Source: Hericium rajendrae (lineage: Eukaryota > Basidiomycota > Agaricomycetes > Russulales > Hericiaceae). From it: a DNA stretch of 64,000 nucleotides. The stretch's first letter is position 1. Every line of letters starts with the position of its first letter. The notes below the pieces were generated by a model. The model made no database searches and was not told the DNA's origin. It was given only the letters and a program-made list of their open reading frames with translations. Made by a program: the position numbers and the translations under genes. Where the stretch lies: positions 1,364,001-1,428,000 of the forward strand of contig CM065878.1 of NCBI GenBank assembly GCA_033439255.1. The letters are read 5' to 3'. Positions 1 to 13,610 of this stretch are shown piece after piece.

Positions 1-294
1 TTATATAGTCAGTCTCAGCAACAAAATACAGAAAAAGGACACATTGACGTACTGGGGTAAGAACGCACGAATGCCCTCTTTGCCGTATCGCTCCGCCTTC
101 TGCTTCGCTTCCTTGAGGATGAGTTGCGCTACGTGGCGGTCGAGGTCGTCGTCGGTTATCGTCCCAGATACAGCGCCCCCATCTGGGCGCGGACGAGCCC
201 CGAGACGACAGAAGAGAGAGACGAACTCTCCATGTCTATACGGTGCTGCAGTGGTGAGGGTGAGTTGCCATCTATCGTCGTGCGCCACTGGCAC
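1..294 (-). CDS. Unrecognised conserved-looking protein, partial
   Basis: A minus-strand reading frame runs off the left edge of the window. The readable part contains an acidic and then lysine-rich helix (TITDDDLDRHVAQLILKEAK followed by QKAERYGKEGI). A good donor (GTACGTCAAT on the minus strand) lies at about 52-43, so the first readable exon probably ends at 53 and the rest of the gene lies outside. No ATG is in frame at the 5' end near 294, so the true start is either spliced on from 295-400 or internal. The gene is divergent from NOG2 and shares roughly 240 bp of promoter with it. I do not recognise the family. The helical, charged composition would suit a small nuclear protein, but that is only an impression. 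Confidence 0.4.
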   Translation of the reverse strand: MPVAHDDRWQLTLTTAAPYRHGEFVSLFCRLGARPRPDGGAVSGTITDDDLDRHVAQLILKEAKQKAERYGKEGIRAFLPQYVNVSFFCILLLRLTI

Positions 295-531
295 CGAGGG
301 GCCTATTAGTCGGTTGTTGTGGCGGACTTTGAATTTGTACGCGAGTATAGTCGATTGTAGTCATGCTACAACACGAGTGTAGTAGCCTTACAATGGTTTG
401 TAGATTGTTTAGGGCCGGTCAGATCTGGTACCGATCCGCGGCTCAATCCTGCGTCTCGCTTTGCAAACACCCACCGTCCATCCTCGAGAACAGGGCATCC
501 GCACATCGGGCCCTGCACTATTTGATCCATC

Positions 532-2848
532 ATGGCACCCACAAAAAAAGTTCCCGTCATCTTCCAAAACCCGCTCTTCGACGTCCACCGTCTCCCTCCA
601 AAGAGTCAAGGGCGAAAACTTCTACCGCAATGCAAAGGAGGTCAAGCGTCTCAAAATGCTCTCGGGCGGCAAGCCCGTGCGCGACAAAGATGGGAAGATC
701 ATCCAGGCGGCGTTGTTCCAGAAGGGCGAGGACGAGACGAAGCCGGGGCGTGTGCAGCCTGATCGCAGGTGGTTCGGTGCGTATAGATGTCTCCTGGTCC
801 GCGGGATTGGGTGCTGATTTTTGCATGCGGTGCAGGAAACACGAGAGTGATTTCTCAGACTGCCCTTGATCAGTTCAGGACGAGTCTGCAGGCCAGGCAG
901 CATGATCCGTACTCTGTACTCCTACGCAGAAACAAGTTGCCTATGCAACTACTCGACGACGCTGCTAATCCCCATGTTCGAAAGGTAATTTTTTCTCCCA
1001 TTCTATTCATTTCAATGCGGGTTCTCAATAATACCCATTCAATCATCAGCGTTCACACATTGTCGAGACCGAAACTTTCGGCGACACATTTGGCCCCAAA
1101 GCTCAGCGCAAAAAGCCTCGCATCGACGTCGGCACCTTTGAGGAACTTGGCAAGCTCGGTTCCGCCGCATACGACGAGGCGGCAGAAGCAACCATTGCAG
1201 CTGAAATGGCGCAGCACGATCCATCAACGTCGATGTCTACCTCCGTTCACCTGAAAACGCATGCTGATTACATGGAGCCAATCTACGCCAAGGGCACGTC
1301 CAGACGTATCTATGGCGAGTTGTACAAAGTGGTCGATTCGTCGGACGTGGTGCTGCATATTTTAGATGCCCGCGACCCAGTGGGCACGATGTGCCAGAGC
1401 GTGCTGGAGTACATAAAAAAGGAGAAGGCGCACAAGCAGGTTGTGCTCATCATCAACAAGTGTGATTTGGTCCCTAACTGGGTCACTGTAAGTCCCATCC
1501 ACACCATCTGTTCAAGGATCCTGCTGATTATGTTGTTGCGATGTATTTTCAGGCCCGCTACATTCAGCATCTGACCCCGCAATACCCTACCATCGCCTTC
1601 CACGCCTCGCCAAACCACTCGTTCGGCAAGGGCTCGCTCATCCAGCTCCTTCGCCAGTTCTCGCAGCTTCACTCGGACAAAAAGCAGATCTCGGTCGGCT
1701 TCATCGGATACCCCAACGTTGGCAAGAGCAGCGTCATCAATACCCTTAAAAGTGGCAAGGTTTGCCGCGTTGCACCCGTTCCTGGAGAGACAAAGGTACG
1801 CTGTACTTGACATCACACATATTACCTGGGTTTCTCACGGAATGGGACACAGGTCTGGCAATACATCACTTTGACGCGCCGCATCTATCTCATCGACTGT
1901 CCGGGCATCGTGCCCACGTCGGCAAACGACTCGCACACCTCGACCGTCCTCAAGGGCGTCGTGCGTGTCGAGGCGCTCCCGACGCCGTCGGAGCACATTC
2001 CCGCCCTCTTCGAGCGCGTCAAGCCGCTCTACCTGTCGCGCACGTATGATGTGCCCCTCCCCAACCCCGACGACCAAGCGCAGGGCTGGAACGCGGAGGA
2101 GTTCCTCGACAAGCTCGCGCGCATGAAGGGTCGGCTGCTGAAGGGCGGCGAGCCGGACATGGAGGGCGTCGCGAAGGTCATCCTGAGCGACTGGGTGCGC
2201 GGCCGCATACCGTACTTCGTGCCGCCGCCGGAAAGGTCCGAGCACGCTGAATCAGAAGGAGGCGAAGAAGGGCAAGGGCAAGCAGCTTGCTGTCGAGCCG
2301 GTGCAGGAGGCGGAGGAGGGGGTGTGAAGGGGTGACACAGAATTTGGGGTCGATCATGCAGAAGAATACGTTCGTGGGCGAGGATGTGCAGCCCTTGGAT
2401 GAAGAGTATGAGGAGGCGGCTGGTAGCGAGGATGGGGCTGATGAGGATGTCGAGGAAGAAGAGGAAAGAAGAAGAGGAGCAATTGGCTTGGGCTGATGTG
2501 TTCCCTGAGCCGGGGCTTCCAAGGATGTTGAGTCTTCAAATGCGAAGCAGAGTGAGTCTCGATCCTATCTTTGACAAGGCCATACGCTGATAGGCGCTAT
2601 CAACGGCAGACAAATCTGATGACGAGTCTGCAGCAGTTTCTAAGGAGCCTCGCATGAAAACAAACAAGGTCCGTATCATGCGTCGTCATTTCTCATTTCA
2701 AAACTGACTGTGCGGTGTCTTTTTGCAGAAAAAGGCGGAGAACTTCTATAGCAATGCGAACGTCAAGAACAAGAATCGGACGAAGTCTGCGTTGATGAAG
2801 TCCTTGGTGGGTAAGAAGGGGAATGGCGGGGAGCGGAGAAAAGGATAA
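532..2848 (+). CDS. NOG2: Nucleolar GTP-binding protein 2 (NOG2/NGP1), 60S assembly GTPase
   Basis: NOG2 is a circularly permuted GTPase that acts in the nucleolus and nucleoplasm on pre-60S ribosomal particles. The G motifs appear in the permuted order expected: G4 NKCDLVP near 1462, G1 [12 protein letters not shown] near 1706, G3 DCPG near 1898. The conserved NGP1 N-domain ([26 protein letters not shown]) precedes them. Exons I can place: 532-776, 836-984, 1050-1487, 1553-1795, 1853 to about 2330, then acidic tail exons ending at the TAA at 2846-2848. The tail holds [14 protein letters not shown] and ends in a basic [15 protein letters not shown] segment. Odd points: an A7 run at 543-549 puts MAPTKK out of frame with the following FPSSSKTR by one base, and the region 2240-2480 switches frame several times, mostly at G or A runs. 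An in-frame ATG at 461 is an alternative start. Identity is certain from the GTPase core; the terminal coding details are not. Confidence 0.93.
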
Positions 2849-3468
2849 TGAACCCCGGCCATCGATTCTGATGGCAAGCTCGCTGCTGTAATCCGTTCCA
2901 TCCACGAATGCAATCACATTGGACTCCGGAGGATTAGCAGGAGCTCTTTGTCCGATCTCGTCGAACCTCCGGTCGATTGTGCAAGCACCACCTGCGCACC
3001 GGGCGCCCTGAGCTGACGTCTTGCCATCGCTGATCGGGTATGTGGTATCTTTTTTGTTCTATTTCAGTACGTTTTGAGGGATTGAGGGATTCTCCCTTAA
3101 TGTTGATGGTGGTCTACTTATTTACCGCTTTCTGTATCTTCCCTCGCCCTGTTCAGCTGACTGTTCGGGCTCGGATTTCGGTCCGGCAAGAGCATAGGGA
3201 AATGCCGTTGATCTTCCTAACATTTAATCTTGCACTCTTGTACGCCCACACCGAGCAAGCAGCGTCAATATATGCACGGAGCCATAAATTCTATGGTCTG
3301 CGGTGTTTACGGGAGGCGAGTTCAGCTTCGGTCTTTGGGGTGGCGATAATCAGCGTGAGAAGATCGCGCCAGTCTCTAAATCACCGTTTCTGGCGGGCGT
3401 AAATACCTTCGTTGCCCTTGACCTCTCCCCTTGACCTCTCCTCTCACCGTCTCCTTCACCCATCGACC
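2849..3468 (+). promoter_or_regulatory. Enolase upstream region with CT-rich leader
   Basis: This 620-bp stretch between NOG2 and enolase holds no gene I can support. Just before the enolase ATG lies a strongly pyrimidine-rich tract (about 3410-3465) that includes a 13-bp tandem duplication, CCTTGACCTCTCC at 3416-3428 and again at 3429-3441. CT-rich tracts before the start codon are typical of highly expressed glycolytic genes in filamentous fungi. No clear TATA box is seen at the usual distance. Confidence 0.5.
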
Positions 3469-5212
<1,744 letters not shown>

Positions 5213-5996
5213 AAAGAGTGCACTATTTCATAGCTGTAAGAGGGAAGAAGTAAGAAGTACGGACCAAACGCAAATAGATAACCCGTACCGTTGTAATCTG
5301 CAATCCGAGTGCTCAATGTACTTCATTTCGTTCATACCCGAAGGAGCTTCGCGAGAAGCATCTCAGCTGCGTCAGTGTAAGTTTTGTGTTATTTCCTGCT
5401 TTCTTCATTTACCGCATTACAGGTGCTACCTCGCAGCATGAGTCTCATCTAGTCGTGTCCAGAAAGTATAGCCTGTTTCACCGGAAGCGCCCTGCAGCTC
5501 GAAACACCGTGCGACGAACATAGCACGTTCCGCGATCGCGCCGGGCACTGCGCCGGACCGCCATGGCGCCCGAGCTCTCCCAGGATAGGCGCGTCTGCTC
5601 GCGATCAGCCCTTCCAGCTGGATGCAGCGCTTTCCATTACAGGGGTAGTATCTTATCGCCCACCCTACCCTGGCCCGCGGGTGAATCCCCCCGGCTCGTC
5701 CAAGGCACTGCATGCCTCCGTCACTTATCGGGGCGTCCTAACGGCGTCAGCATCATGATCCAGATGCATACATAAATGACGCTGCTCCATGATATCAGCT
5801 CTGGGGTCGGCGTCCTTCCTTCTCCCACCAGCTACCACCCGCGACAGCGCACATTGCACCACTACAGCCTGCTCTCTCCGAGCGAGCGAATTCTTCCGCA
5901 CGTACTGCGTCCGCCGAAGCGCCGTGACTCGCAGCTCCGGCCTCCGCGCTGAGATATATACCAGACCGCTGTTGCCCTCTCGACTCATACGCAGCC
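5213..5996. other. Intergenic region, no supported gene
   Basis: Downstream of enolase and upstream of the next plus-strand gene. Open frames on both strands here lack recognisable domains. A TATA-like ATATATA at 5954-5960 lies about 40 bp before the ATG at 5997. Confidence 0.4.
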
Positions 5997-6676
5997 ATGT
6001 CCGATCGCGCAGCCACACCCCAGTCCACCATCCCCGCCTCTGCCCCCGCACCTACATCCCCCGATAGCAACGCACCCACGTCCCCAGCTACTGCCGAGGA
6101 CCTCTCGCTCTCGCTATCCTCCCTGAAGGACGCCCGCGAGCACACGTGCGCCACACAGCGCGCGAAGAAGGCGGGCGATCGCGCGAGGGCCGGCGCGGCG
6201 CACGCGGCGGGGAGAAGGAGGGCACCGATAACCATTACCATGGCTATACAACCATCGTAGAGAAAGCATGCGATGTGGGAGGCGTGGGCCGACGCGAAGG
6301 ACGACGCCGGCGCAGGCCGGGAAGCGCGCCGAGCGCGGGACGCGGCGCGAGGGCGCGCTCGGGCCTGTGCAGGTGCGGCTGCTGGATCTGATGCGGTCGT
6401 CCAAGACGAAGGCCAAGGCGAAGAAGGGCGGAAAGATGGCAGGTGCGCTGCTCCCTTGCTTTGACTTATGTGGATGGTGCTGAAGGCTGCGTAGATGATT
6501 TCGAGGTGGTGCCGCACGTCCGGTCGGTCATTGTCCTGGACGATGCGGCTGAGCCTGAGCCTGAGGAACCGTGGGAGTACGTCTCGAGCGAGAGCGAGGA
6601 GGAAGGGAAGCGCGCTGTCGTACGCGCAGATCGTGTCGAAGGCGGCATGAAGCGGCTTTTTCGCCTGCTACGATAG
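5997..6676 (+). CDS. Small unrecognised protein, Ser/Pro/Thr-rich N terminus
   Basis: The ATG at 5997 opens a Ser/Pro/Thr-rich segment (MSDRAATPQSTIPASAPAP) followed by an Arg/Lys-rich stretch. After one or two introns the frame continues with a basic segment (LLDLMRSSKTKAKAKKGGKM). A convincing intron follows at about 6441-6493 (GTGCGC...GCGTAG). The last exon reads DDFEVVPHVRSVIVLDD and then an acidic run (EPEPEEPWEYVSSESEEE) before the TAG at 6674. The middle exon between about 6230 and 6350 cannot be read in one frame, either because of an unplaced splice site or a one-base error in the GC-rich run. Acidic/basic low-complexity composition suggests a nuclear protein, but I recognise no domain. 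Confidence 0.5.
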
Positions 6677-7005
6677 AAAGCAATCGATATATACCATAGG
6701 ACACGGACAATTAGTTTGGATTATGCATTTTTGAGGACTCACAGCATCTTGTGTACCAATAGGTCTAGAGCCCATGTAGTCGTAGTTATGGCTAAATTAT
6801 AAATATGCATATATGCTCCATGTCGCACTGGAATGATCGGTCATGAGAGAAGCATGCCACGTACCGAAGACGAGCGAAGAGCCGGTCGAGGTAACTCAGA
6901 GTCACGGAGGGCAGGTTCGAAGCAATAAATTAGATACCCAATCCGACTCCTTAGATATGACCATTAACAAGTCGCCATACCCGCACATCTGCATGTGCCA
7001 GCATT
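6677..7005. other. Intergenic, between convergent genes
   Basis: AT-rich 3' flank of two convergent genes. Nothing else is seen in it. Confidence 0.4.
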
Positions 7006-9656
7006 CTACGAGAAGCCCGTCCGGATCGTAGGCGTGAAGATCGGGAGGGATGAGCCTACAAAACAGAACAAAGTTAGAGGATATAAGCACAACTCGCAAA
7101 TCATCGCTAACCTCGGTGTTAAACACATATTTGGACAGCGGCACCGTATCCCCATCCGAGAACAGCAAATACAGATACTTCAGCGTCTCGCTCTGCATCC
7201 CCCACAGCCCAATCAGCAACCAACCGGCATGGCAGCGCAGGACACACGCACCATCAAGAACGTCTCCATCTTGTCCTCATGTCGCACGGGCACCTCGTCG
7301 ACGTTCACGATCGAGGCGAACCCGCCGCTCGGGATGCGGCAGTGCTTCTGGATCGCGCTGAAGATGTCCCAGCCCCACTGGCGGTAGCGCAGGTCGCCTG
7401 TCAGGCGGAACGCGTAGAAGAGCGACTCGACGGTCTCCGGGCTGGGGCGGCGGCAGAGTTAGCAATGGCGGCTACGGATGAGATGGGAGGGAGGGCGTAC
7501 CGCAGGATGTAGCGCGCGTCGTATGGGGGGAATGCGCCTGGGCTGAGTGCATTACACGCGTGTTAGAGTGGGCGGGGATGGCACGGCGAGGAGATGCGCA
7601 CCGGGCACCCTTGATATACCAATCCTTAGGCGCACCGCTCATCATCTTGTCCATCCCATCGCTCGGAATCCTAAAATGCGCAATCTCCGGCGCAAGGCCC
7701 CTGCACCCACACACGTCAATCAGCCCGCGCACATGCCTCCGCAGCAAAAGAGAAGCGCACGTCTGCGTATCGTGCGTGTTCATGCACGTCCGGATGAGCT
7801 CGAAGCCCGTCTTCCAGTCGCGCCGGCCCTGCTCGGTGAGCTCCTCGGGACGCGGCGGGATCGAGACGGGGTGCACGAGCGCGCCGCTCGTCGTCGCGCC
7901 GAGCATGAGCGTGCCGCCGAAGAAACACACCAGGAAGTCCTGCTTCGGTGTCAGGCGCCACGAGCTGCGCATATAGACATCAGCGAAGGAGGATGGGAAG
8001 GCAGGGGAGGGCGCACATCTGGCCGGCTTGGTCGCGCTCGGGGATGAGCTCGGCGGTGTAGGTTAGACCGGAAGACATGCCGCGGCGGATGAGATGGTCG
8101 TGGATTGCTTGTATGGCGTCGTCGTACATCTACGTTTAAATCACTGGTTAGCTGTTGTCTAAGAAAGCAGATGTTTGAACGGGCTCACGTCGCGATAGAC
8201 CGTTTCTGTTTGATCCTGAAATTTATCAATACATAGCTATAATCTCAGTTTGAAAGGCGCATACAGTTTGTACATATTGCTTTCTGAAAGACTGTTAGCT
8301 ATATTTATGATACGGGGAGTAGCATTATAACCCACAAGAGGTATTCGTAGAATGAGTCCCCACGGGAACCGAGGCGGATCGCGGACGTCACGAATTTGCC
8401 ATCGTTTGGACTGGTATCGGATTAGCAGCAGCGATGAGAAATCATAGCAGTGTGAACGCACTTCATGAATATACTAGCCAGCCCAGGCGGCATCCGCGCA
8501 GCCTTGATAACCGACATGACCTACAACGCTGCAATTAGCACCACGCATTCACCGGATACCACAGACCTGCCCACTTTCTCGGCCTTCTTCCAGTAGATGT
8601 CCTCATCAGTCAGATACGACAGGTATCTGAACTCGAGTTGCAATGTCGCCGCCTCCGCAGTGCTGACCAGGCCCTGATTATCCCTGTCAGAGACGCCTTC
8701 TCGCTTTGCAAGGTTGACCATGGACAGTGGAAGTCCCGAGGGCGTGTCAAACGCAGGGAGGATACGGTCTGCGAGGTCCTTCGCCTTTTCGAGGTAGAGT
8801 TCGTCGCCGGAGAGGTGGTATGCCGAGAGCAGACCGCCGAGGACGCGGATCGTTGTCTGTGATCCCCGACGCGAGTTCAGAAAGAGAGAAGCGAAATAGA
8901 TTCGGGGAGTGCTTACCTCGAAGGTATTGAACTTGGCGTCGCGATCGAACGTCATTTGGTTCGCGACCCACTCTCGGGCGCGCGCGTGCTCCTCGTCGAG
9001 GCCCATGAGCAGCATGGTGTCGATGGAATCCACGACGGTGTACCCGATTCCGCCGGCATCCGTGAGATCTGAGCCGTTAAAGCTGATCGGGTGATATTCG
9101 TCCGAGCCCATCGCGTCCCTCTCTGGTTCGGTCAGTCTCGCATTTCATCAGAAGTAACGAAATGGAAAGTACCATATGCCAGCCACGCATGCTGTTATCG
9201 CATTTGAGTGAATATAAGCTGGAAATGGAGGTGCTGAGGACGCACTTTGAATGCCTCGACTACTGCGTCGCGTTTCGGGATGTCGGCTTCAAGACCAATG
9301 TACATAGCCCGACTTGCACCAGGCAACTCGTCGGTCGGCCTCCCCAGCCACGATGACAACATATCCTTCACCGGCTGGGGATACTACGAGCCCGGCCAAC
9401 TTATAAACCAGTAGCCGTGTGAAATGAACGAGCGCACGCACTTGATACAGCAGAAACACAGTAACAAAATGAATGCAAAATATAACGTTCGCGAGCCTCC
9501 CGAGGGACTATGTTCCCTCTGCGGATACGGTTAGTGTCGCATCGTTCAATCAACGTTGGGAGCACGCACCGACTCCCCGTTTTGCTTCGCCGCATAGTTT
9601 CCGTTCGTTGCAGCCGCATCAGGCTGCTTCCGCTTTCTAATGGTTGGCTCAGCCAT
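7006..9656 (-). CDS. Class I alpha-1,2-mannosidase (GH47)
   Basis: Trims alpha-1,2-mannose from N-glycans in the ER or Golgi lumen. The start at 9656 gives a short basic cytosolic tail (MAEPTIRKRKQPDAAA) and, after an intron, a hydrophobic membrane anchor (LYFAFILLLCFCC) in exon 9438-9518, making a type II membrane protein. Downstream exons read SWLGRPTDELPGASRAMYIG, DSIDTMLLMGL, the GH47 motif FETTIRVLGGLLSAYHLSGD, then LTPKQDFLVCFFGGTLMLGA, and the C-terminal ETLKYLYLLFSD with the NTEAHPLP calcium-binding end and TAG at 7006-7008. About a dozen introns of 45-70 nt interrupt the gene. Odd point: before the C-terminal LPIFTPTIRTGFS one C is missing in a C run (plus-strand GGG at 7047-7049), shifting the last codons. 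The family call is secure; I cannot tell an ER from a Golgi isozyme. Confidence 0.93.
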
Positions 9657-10022
9657 GATATCTTGGGTAACTTGGGTTATACTCGTCCGCAGATTATAGC
9701 GAAACGAAATGATGGTATGGGTAATCTGGTGGTGTCTAGGTATGCTGTCCAGCTGGCAGCTGGCAGCTTGTCGGTGTTATTGGTGCGAGCAAAGGCGCTG
9801 CTGTAAACTTCATGGCACAGCCAGACCCCCGGCGCAGTCCTTGGCATCATTTTCGAGCCGGCGATTGCCGAAAGCGTACCTTGGTTACGAGTAATCTTAT
9901 CTTATCTCATCGGCTAGTTTTTGAGCTGGACAGTCTCGTTTGATATGTAGCTCCATGTTCTGTATTATACATTATAATTCACAAACTGCCGTCTGCATAA
10001 TAACGATGCTCTCTCTGATATT
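9657..10022. other. Intergenic, mannosidase promoter side
   Basis: No gene is seen. It lies between the mannosidase start and the thioredoxin stop, both on the minus strand. Confidence 0.35.
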
Positions 10023-10505
10023 CTAGGCCGCGTTGGTAGCAATCAGGTTCTGAACAGATGTAAGTCACGGGAGATTCCAAGACGGACAAGGCTACGCACC
10101 TCAAGCTGCGGCGGGATGGCGCCGACAACCTCGCCGATCTTCTGGCCGTTCTTGAACGCGAGGAACGTCGGCATCTGCAACGAAACCCAATCATGAGTCC
10201 ATCTCTCACGCGTCGATAACAGGGGACATACCGCGCGGATCCCGCACTCCTGCGAGACGTCGGGCTGCTCGTCGACGTCAACCTTGTAGTAGTCCGCGTT
10301 CGGGTACTTCGCGGCCAGCTGCTCGAAGACCGGCGAGATGACACGGCACGGGCCGCACCACGTTGCCCAGAAGTCGAAGATCGAGACGCGGTCTCTGCTG
10401 ATCTGCACACAAGAAACACATCGGTTAAGGTCGTCTCGAACAGGAGCGCGATGGACGTACGATCTCCTTGAACTGCGCGAGCGAGATGATGGGAACGGGG
10501 GCCAT
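10023..10505 (-). CDS. TRX1: Thioredoxin
   Basis: Small cytosolic disulfide reductase. Four exons join cleanly: 10461-10505, 10232-10402, 10100-10174 and 10023-10049. They total 318 nt, giving 105 residues, the usual thioredoxin size. The active site FWATWCGPC holds the redox pair of cysteines, the cis-proline loop reads GIRAMPTFLAFKNG, and the C terminus is a short helix (NLIATNAA). There is no targeting peptide before MAPVPIISLAQF, so it should be cytosolic or nuclear rather than mitochondrial. A TATA-like box lies about 80 bp upstream. Nothing unusual is seen. Confidence 0.96.
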
Positions 10506-10584
10506 GGCTGCTTTGTTTGTGGGTCTGAAACGGTAGACGCGCTGGATAAGAGGTGCCTGATATGCCGATGTCGACGATGGATGC

Positions 10585-10591
10585 TTTTATA
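10585..10591 (-). promoter_or_regulatory. TATA-like box of thioredoxin gene
   Basis: The minus strand reads TATAAAA about 80 bp upstream of the thioredoxin start codon, a usual position for a fungal core promoter. This is inferred from position only. Confidence 0.4.
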
Positions 10592-10672
10592 CGCTCGACT
10601 TTCCAATGATGATGTGATTCCGCCTTTGGTCAGCAATTAAGATACACGTGACGTCATCTAAGCCCGAGTTCC

Positions 10673-11147
10673 TCATCCCGAATCTTTCAAACACGCTCTC
10701 ACCCCATTACCACCTGCACAGATAACAAATACACCCGCGACGTACACGCCATTTGGTATGCGATTCGCGCGAACACGCGTCGGATCGTCAATTTGTGGAT
10801 TGGAAGCTGCTGGAGGGTGCCGAAAGGCGAGGAATAGGAAAGTTATGACATGCTTCCCTCGAAACGTGTTGCCTTCGGAATCGTTGTCTAGAATCGGAAC
10901 ATGCGCGGCGTGAATAGGGTTAGTTGATGTTGACTTCCATAAGAAGTCTCGTCTTCTGCGTATATGTCGCTGAGCAAGGTCGGATTCGGGGCGGAACAGC
11001 ACGGCGCCTGCCAACACGGACGCCAGACGCTCCCAGATATCTGCTAAAGTCAAAAATGTTATTACAATGTCTAAGGCATAGGGATAGAATGGCTACGAGG
11101 CCAGCGACTAATGAGAATGTCAAGAACGATAGTGTGAGGCGGAACAT
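10673..11147 (-). CDS. Possible small membrane or secreted protein
   Basis: The ATG at 11147 starts a strongly hydrophobic segment (MFRLTLSFLTFSLVAGLVAI) that resembles a signal peptide or anchor. A candidate 56-nt intron (GTAGCC...TAATAAC...TTTAGCAG) follows. After it, two frames are open and I cannot choose between them: one continues to 10673, the other stops near 10900. No domain is recognised. The gene would be read away from the F-box gene region and towards thioredoxin. Confidence 0.3.
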
Positions 11148-11389
11148 TGTGCTTTATGGTACGAATGATTAAGGGAGTGTTAGGTGGCATTAGCGCATTA
11201 TTAATGTATGATGCTGAAGCTTGTCGTATAGTTCATGTACATGTTGTCGTAAACAGGGTCGTGTGTGACCATCGTAAAAGCTGCCACATTGAATGAAACC
11301 TTGGCACAGAGAGTTGCGGGCCTGAGCGTTGCAACCCAGCCCGTTCAGAACGTCGAAAACAACGCAGTCAAGAGGAACTCACCATCAGA

Positions 11390-12590
11390 TCAACATGCAC
11401 CCCGCAACGCATCCACAACCCTCACCGCGACCCCTTTCTCCTCACAGGCCTCCAAAAGCCCAGGCACAAGCGGGTGCGCCTCGCCGCCGTCCCATAGCGC
11501 CAGCGTTACGCGTCGCAGCGCACAGGCCTCCGACCGTACGAATTCAATCACAGGTGCGAGCGGTGTCAGCGCGTCCACGCCCAGCATCACGTCCTCCAGG
11601 TCCGCCGGCAGCAGCTCCACGCCCCGGCGGAACGCCGCCGCGCCCGACCACGCGTCCGCGACCGCCAAGCTGCGCAGCGCAGGGAGTTGCTCCAGAAACG
11701 CGCGCGTTGCGGGCAGCGACCGCGTCGGGAGCGCCGGAAGCGCAAGCGTCTGGAGGCGCGCGCCGTGAGTCTGCAGGAGCGCATCGAGCAGCGCGGCGTC
11801 CGGCTGGCGCGCGCAGTACAGCGCGCAGAGACTGTCTATGGCGTTGGCGAGGAGGTATGTGAGCAGCGCGGGGCTGGGGTCCGGCGCGAGGCTGAGGCTG
11901 AGCGTGTGCAGCGCGCCGGGGTAGGCGGTGCTGGAAAGTGAGGGTGGGAGGGCGGGTGGCGTGCCGCGGAGGCTGAGAGATGTGAGGGCGGGGAAGACGG
12001 CGAGGAGCTGGAAGAGCTCAGTGCTGCTGGTGTTGGCCCAGTTTGCGTAGGTGAGAGAGGCGATTTGGGGCAGCTTTTGAGGAGGGTGAGGATAGGGGCG
12101 TCGAACGCGCTGGGTGTGTCATTCGCGCGTGAGCCGTCGGTCGAGGGAGAGGATGGGCGGTAGATGGATACGTCGAGCGAGGTGAGTCTGGGACATAGTG
12201 CGGCTGCTTTGGCGAAGCTTTGAGGCTGTAGGCAACCTGGCTGCTCCGAGTTCAGGACCGCTCGGAGCGAATCTACATCGTTGGCCAAGACTGCACCATG
12301 CTGAGCATTTGTGATTGTATTCAGGAATGCCGCGCAGCTGTTTTCAGAGCACAGGGTGACGGTGCGGAATAGAAGAGACTGGGCATGATACGACCATGCT
12401 CGGCAGACAAGCGCACAGGAAAGCAGGAGACGAGTGTGGGTCTTGTCGTCAGCATTGACATCTTCTGCGGCATGGCTGATAATTTTGGAGATGAGTTCGA
12501 CTGGGAGGTGTGGGATTGAATTACGGTTGGATGCCGGGGGACATAAGGCGTAGAAGGAGTAGTCGAAAGCAGGGAAAGCAAGAACTTAGG
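11390..12590 (-). CDS. F-box protein with leucine-rich tail
   Basis: The N-terminal part reads HLPVELISKIISHAAEDV, followed about 20 residues later by LLLSCALVCRAWSYHAQSLL and then FRTVTL. This is the basidiomycete F-box-like pattern that docks to SKP1 in SCF ubiquitin ligases. The rest is leucine-rich with repeat-like stretches (FPALTSLSLRGTPPALP, LQTLALPALPTRSLPAT), typical of the LRR-like tails of such proteins, and ends at 11390 with VVDALRGAC. One frame break separates the F-box half from the LRR half at an A run (plus-strand TTTT at 12075-12078); one more A on the coding strand would make LLKKLPQIASLTYANW continuous. The start codon is not resolved: the F-box frame has no clear ATG just upstream of 12530. 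Expanded F-box families are common in Agaricomycetes, so the target cannot be guessed. Confidence 0.75.
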
Positions 12591-13610
12591 AATACAACGA
12601 TATTTTAGCGAAAGGTCAACAGAAATGGGTCGCTGATTCGTCTAAGGGCATCGTGAAAAGTCAGGTTCTTTTTCCAAACCCAACAGCGATTTGAAGCTAC
12701 TCACGCATGGCGCATCGGAACCCCACAAAGCTGCAAGTGTCATGTAACCCATCGTCAAGGTCGATTCAGCGAACAACACGACCCGGAATAGAGAAAGAAA
12801 GGTACTGATACGAAAGCAGGAAGGCCACAGACAACTTCATAGTGCCGAATCTGCGTTATATACCAATTTCTGGGGATCACGGACAAGCAGGCCGAACGGA
12901 CGTCGGATGGGCAGAGGACGGAGCTGTGCGCCAAGCTCGCGGACTTCCATTGGACTACCGCCGCGTCGCCGGCTCGCTTGTCTTCCATTTTTGTGCCGCC
13001 ACGACGGAACAAAGACGATATGACCCTTTCTTGACGGTCCAGGCGACATGTAAATCCGTGTTTCGAAAATATGACAGTAATGAGTACATTACAGATTGAC
13101 TCGAGCCAGAAAACTCGCAAGGACAACGGAGTCAAGCTGACCCTGAGACAGACACCTCACCCACCTTCACTTCGTCACCCGCTCGACAAGTTGTCACCCT
13201 GCGCAACCGCCTCACGTTCCGCTTTTGGGGCCAGCGTGTTTCATCTCCGTGTCAGGTCGTCGGACGCTCGGGATGTTCCTCGCACTGGCATCGCCGAGCC
13301 CGTCGACTTTCTTGAAGACAATAGAGTCGACAGCGAAAAATTTGCCGCGTTACGTCTGGCGACCGCAGACGCAGCTATCATCTCGAGGATCAGCAATTAG
13401 AAGAGCCCGGAGATTCCGACAATTGTGATTTGGTTTGCCGAGATACGTACTCGTACGTCCGCTTCCTCGATCGTCGGTTAAGATTAAGCTTTGCGCCTGA
13501 GAGATTTGTTTGCATGCTCCGCCTTTGGGTGACGCGGTCCAGACGGTCCAGGTTGGTTGTCCAGATTGGTTTCTTCCTTACGGTTACTCACGTCGAGTCG
13601 AGTTTAGAAC
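12591..13610. other. About 1 kb without a supported gene
   Basis: Open frames exist on both strands but none shows a domain, a good start with splice sites, or a biased codon pattern. I checked 12870-12980 for a tRNA because of its GC-rich structured look and found no B box. Confidence 0.3.

Noticed and set aside
5795-6517. Long minus-strand open frame of 240 codons
   Set aside because: It is antisense to the plus-strand gene at 5997-6676, is Ala/Arg-rich as expected for the reverse of GC-rich coding DNA, and has no domain or splice support.
12842-13099. Possible tRNA or small structured RNA
   Set aside because: The segment looked GC-rich and structured, but no A box/B box pair and no cloverleaf could be drawn.
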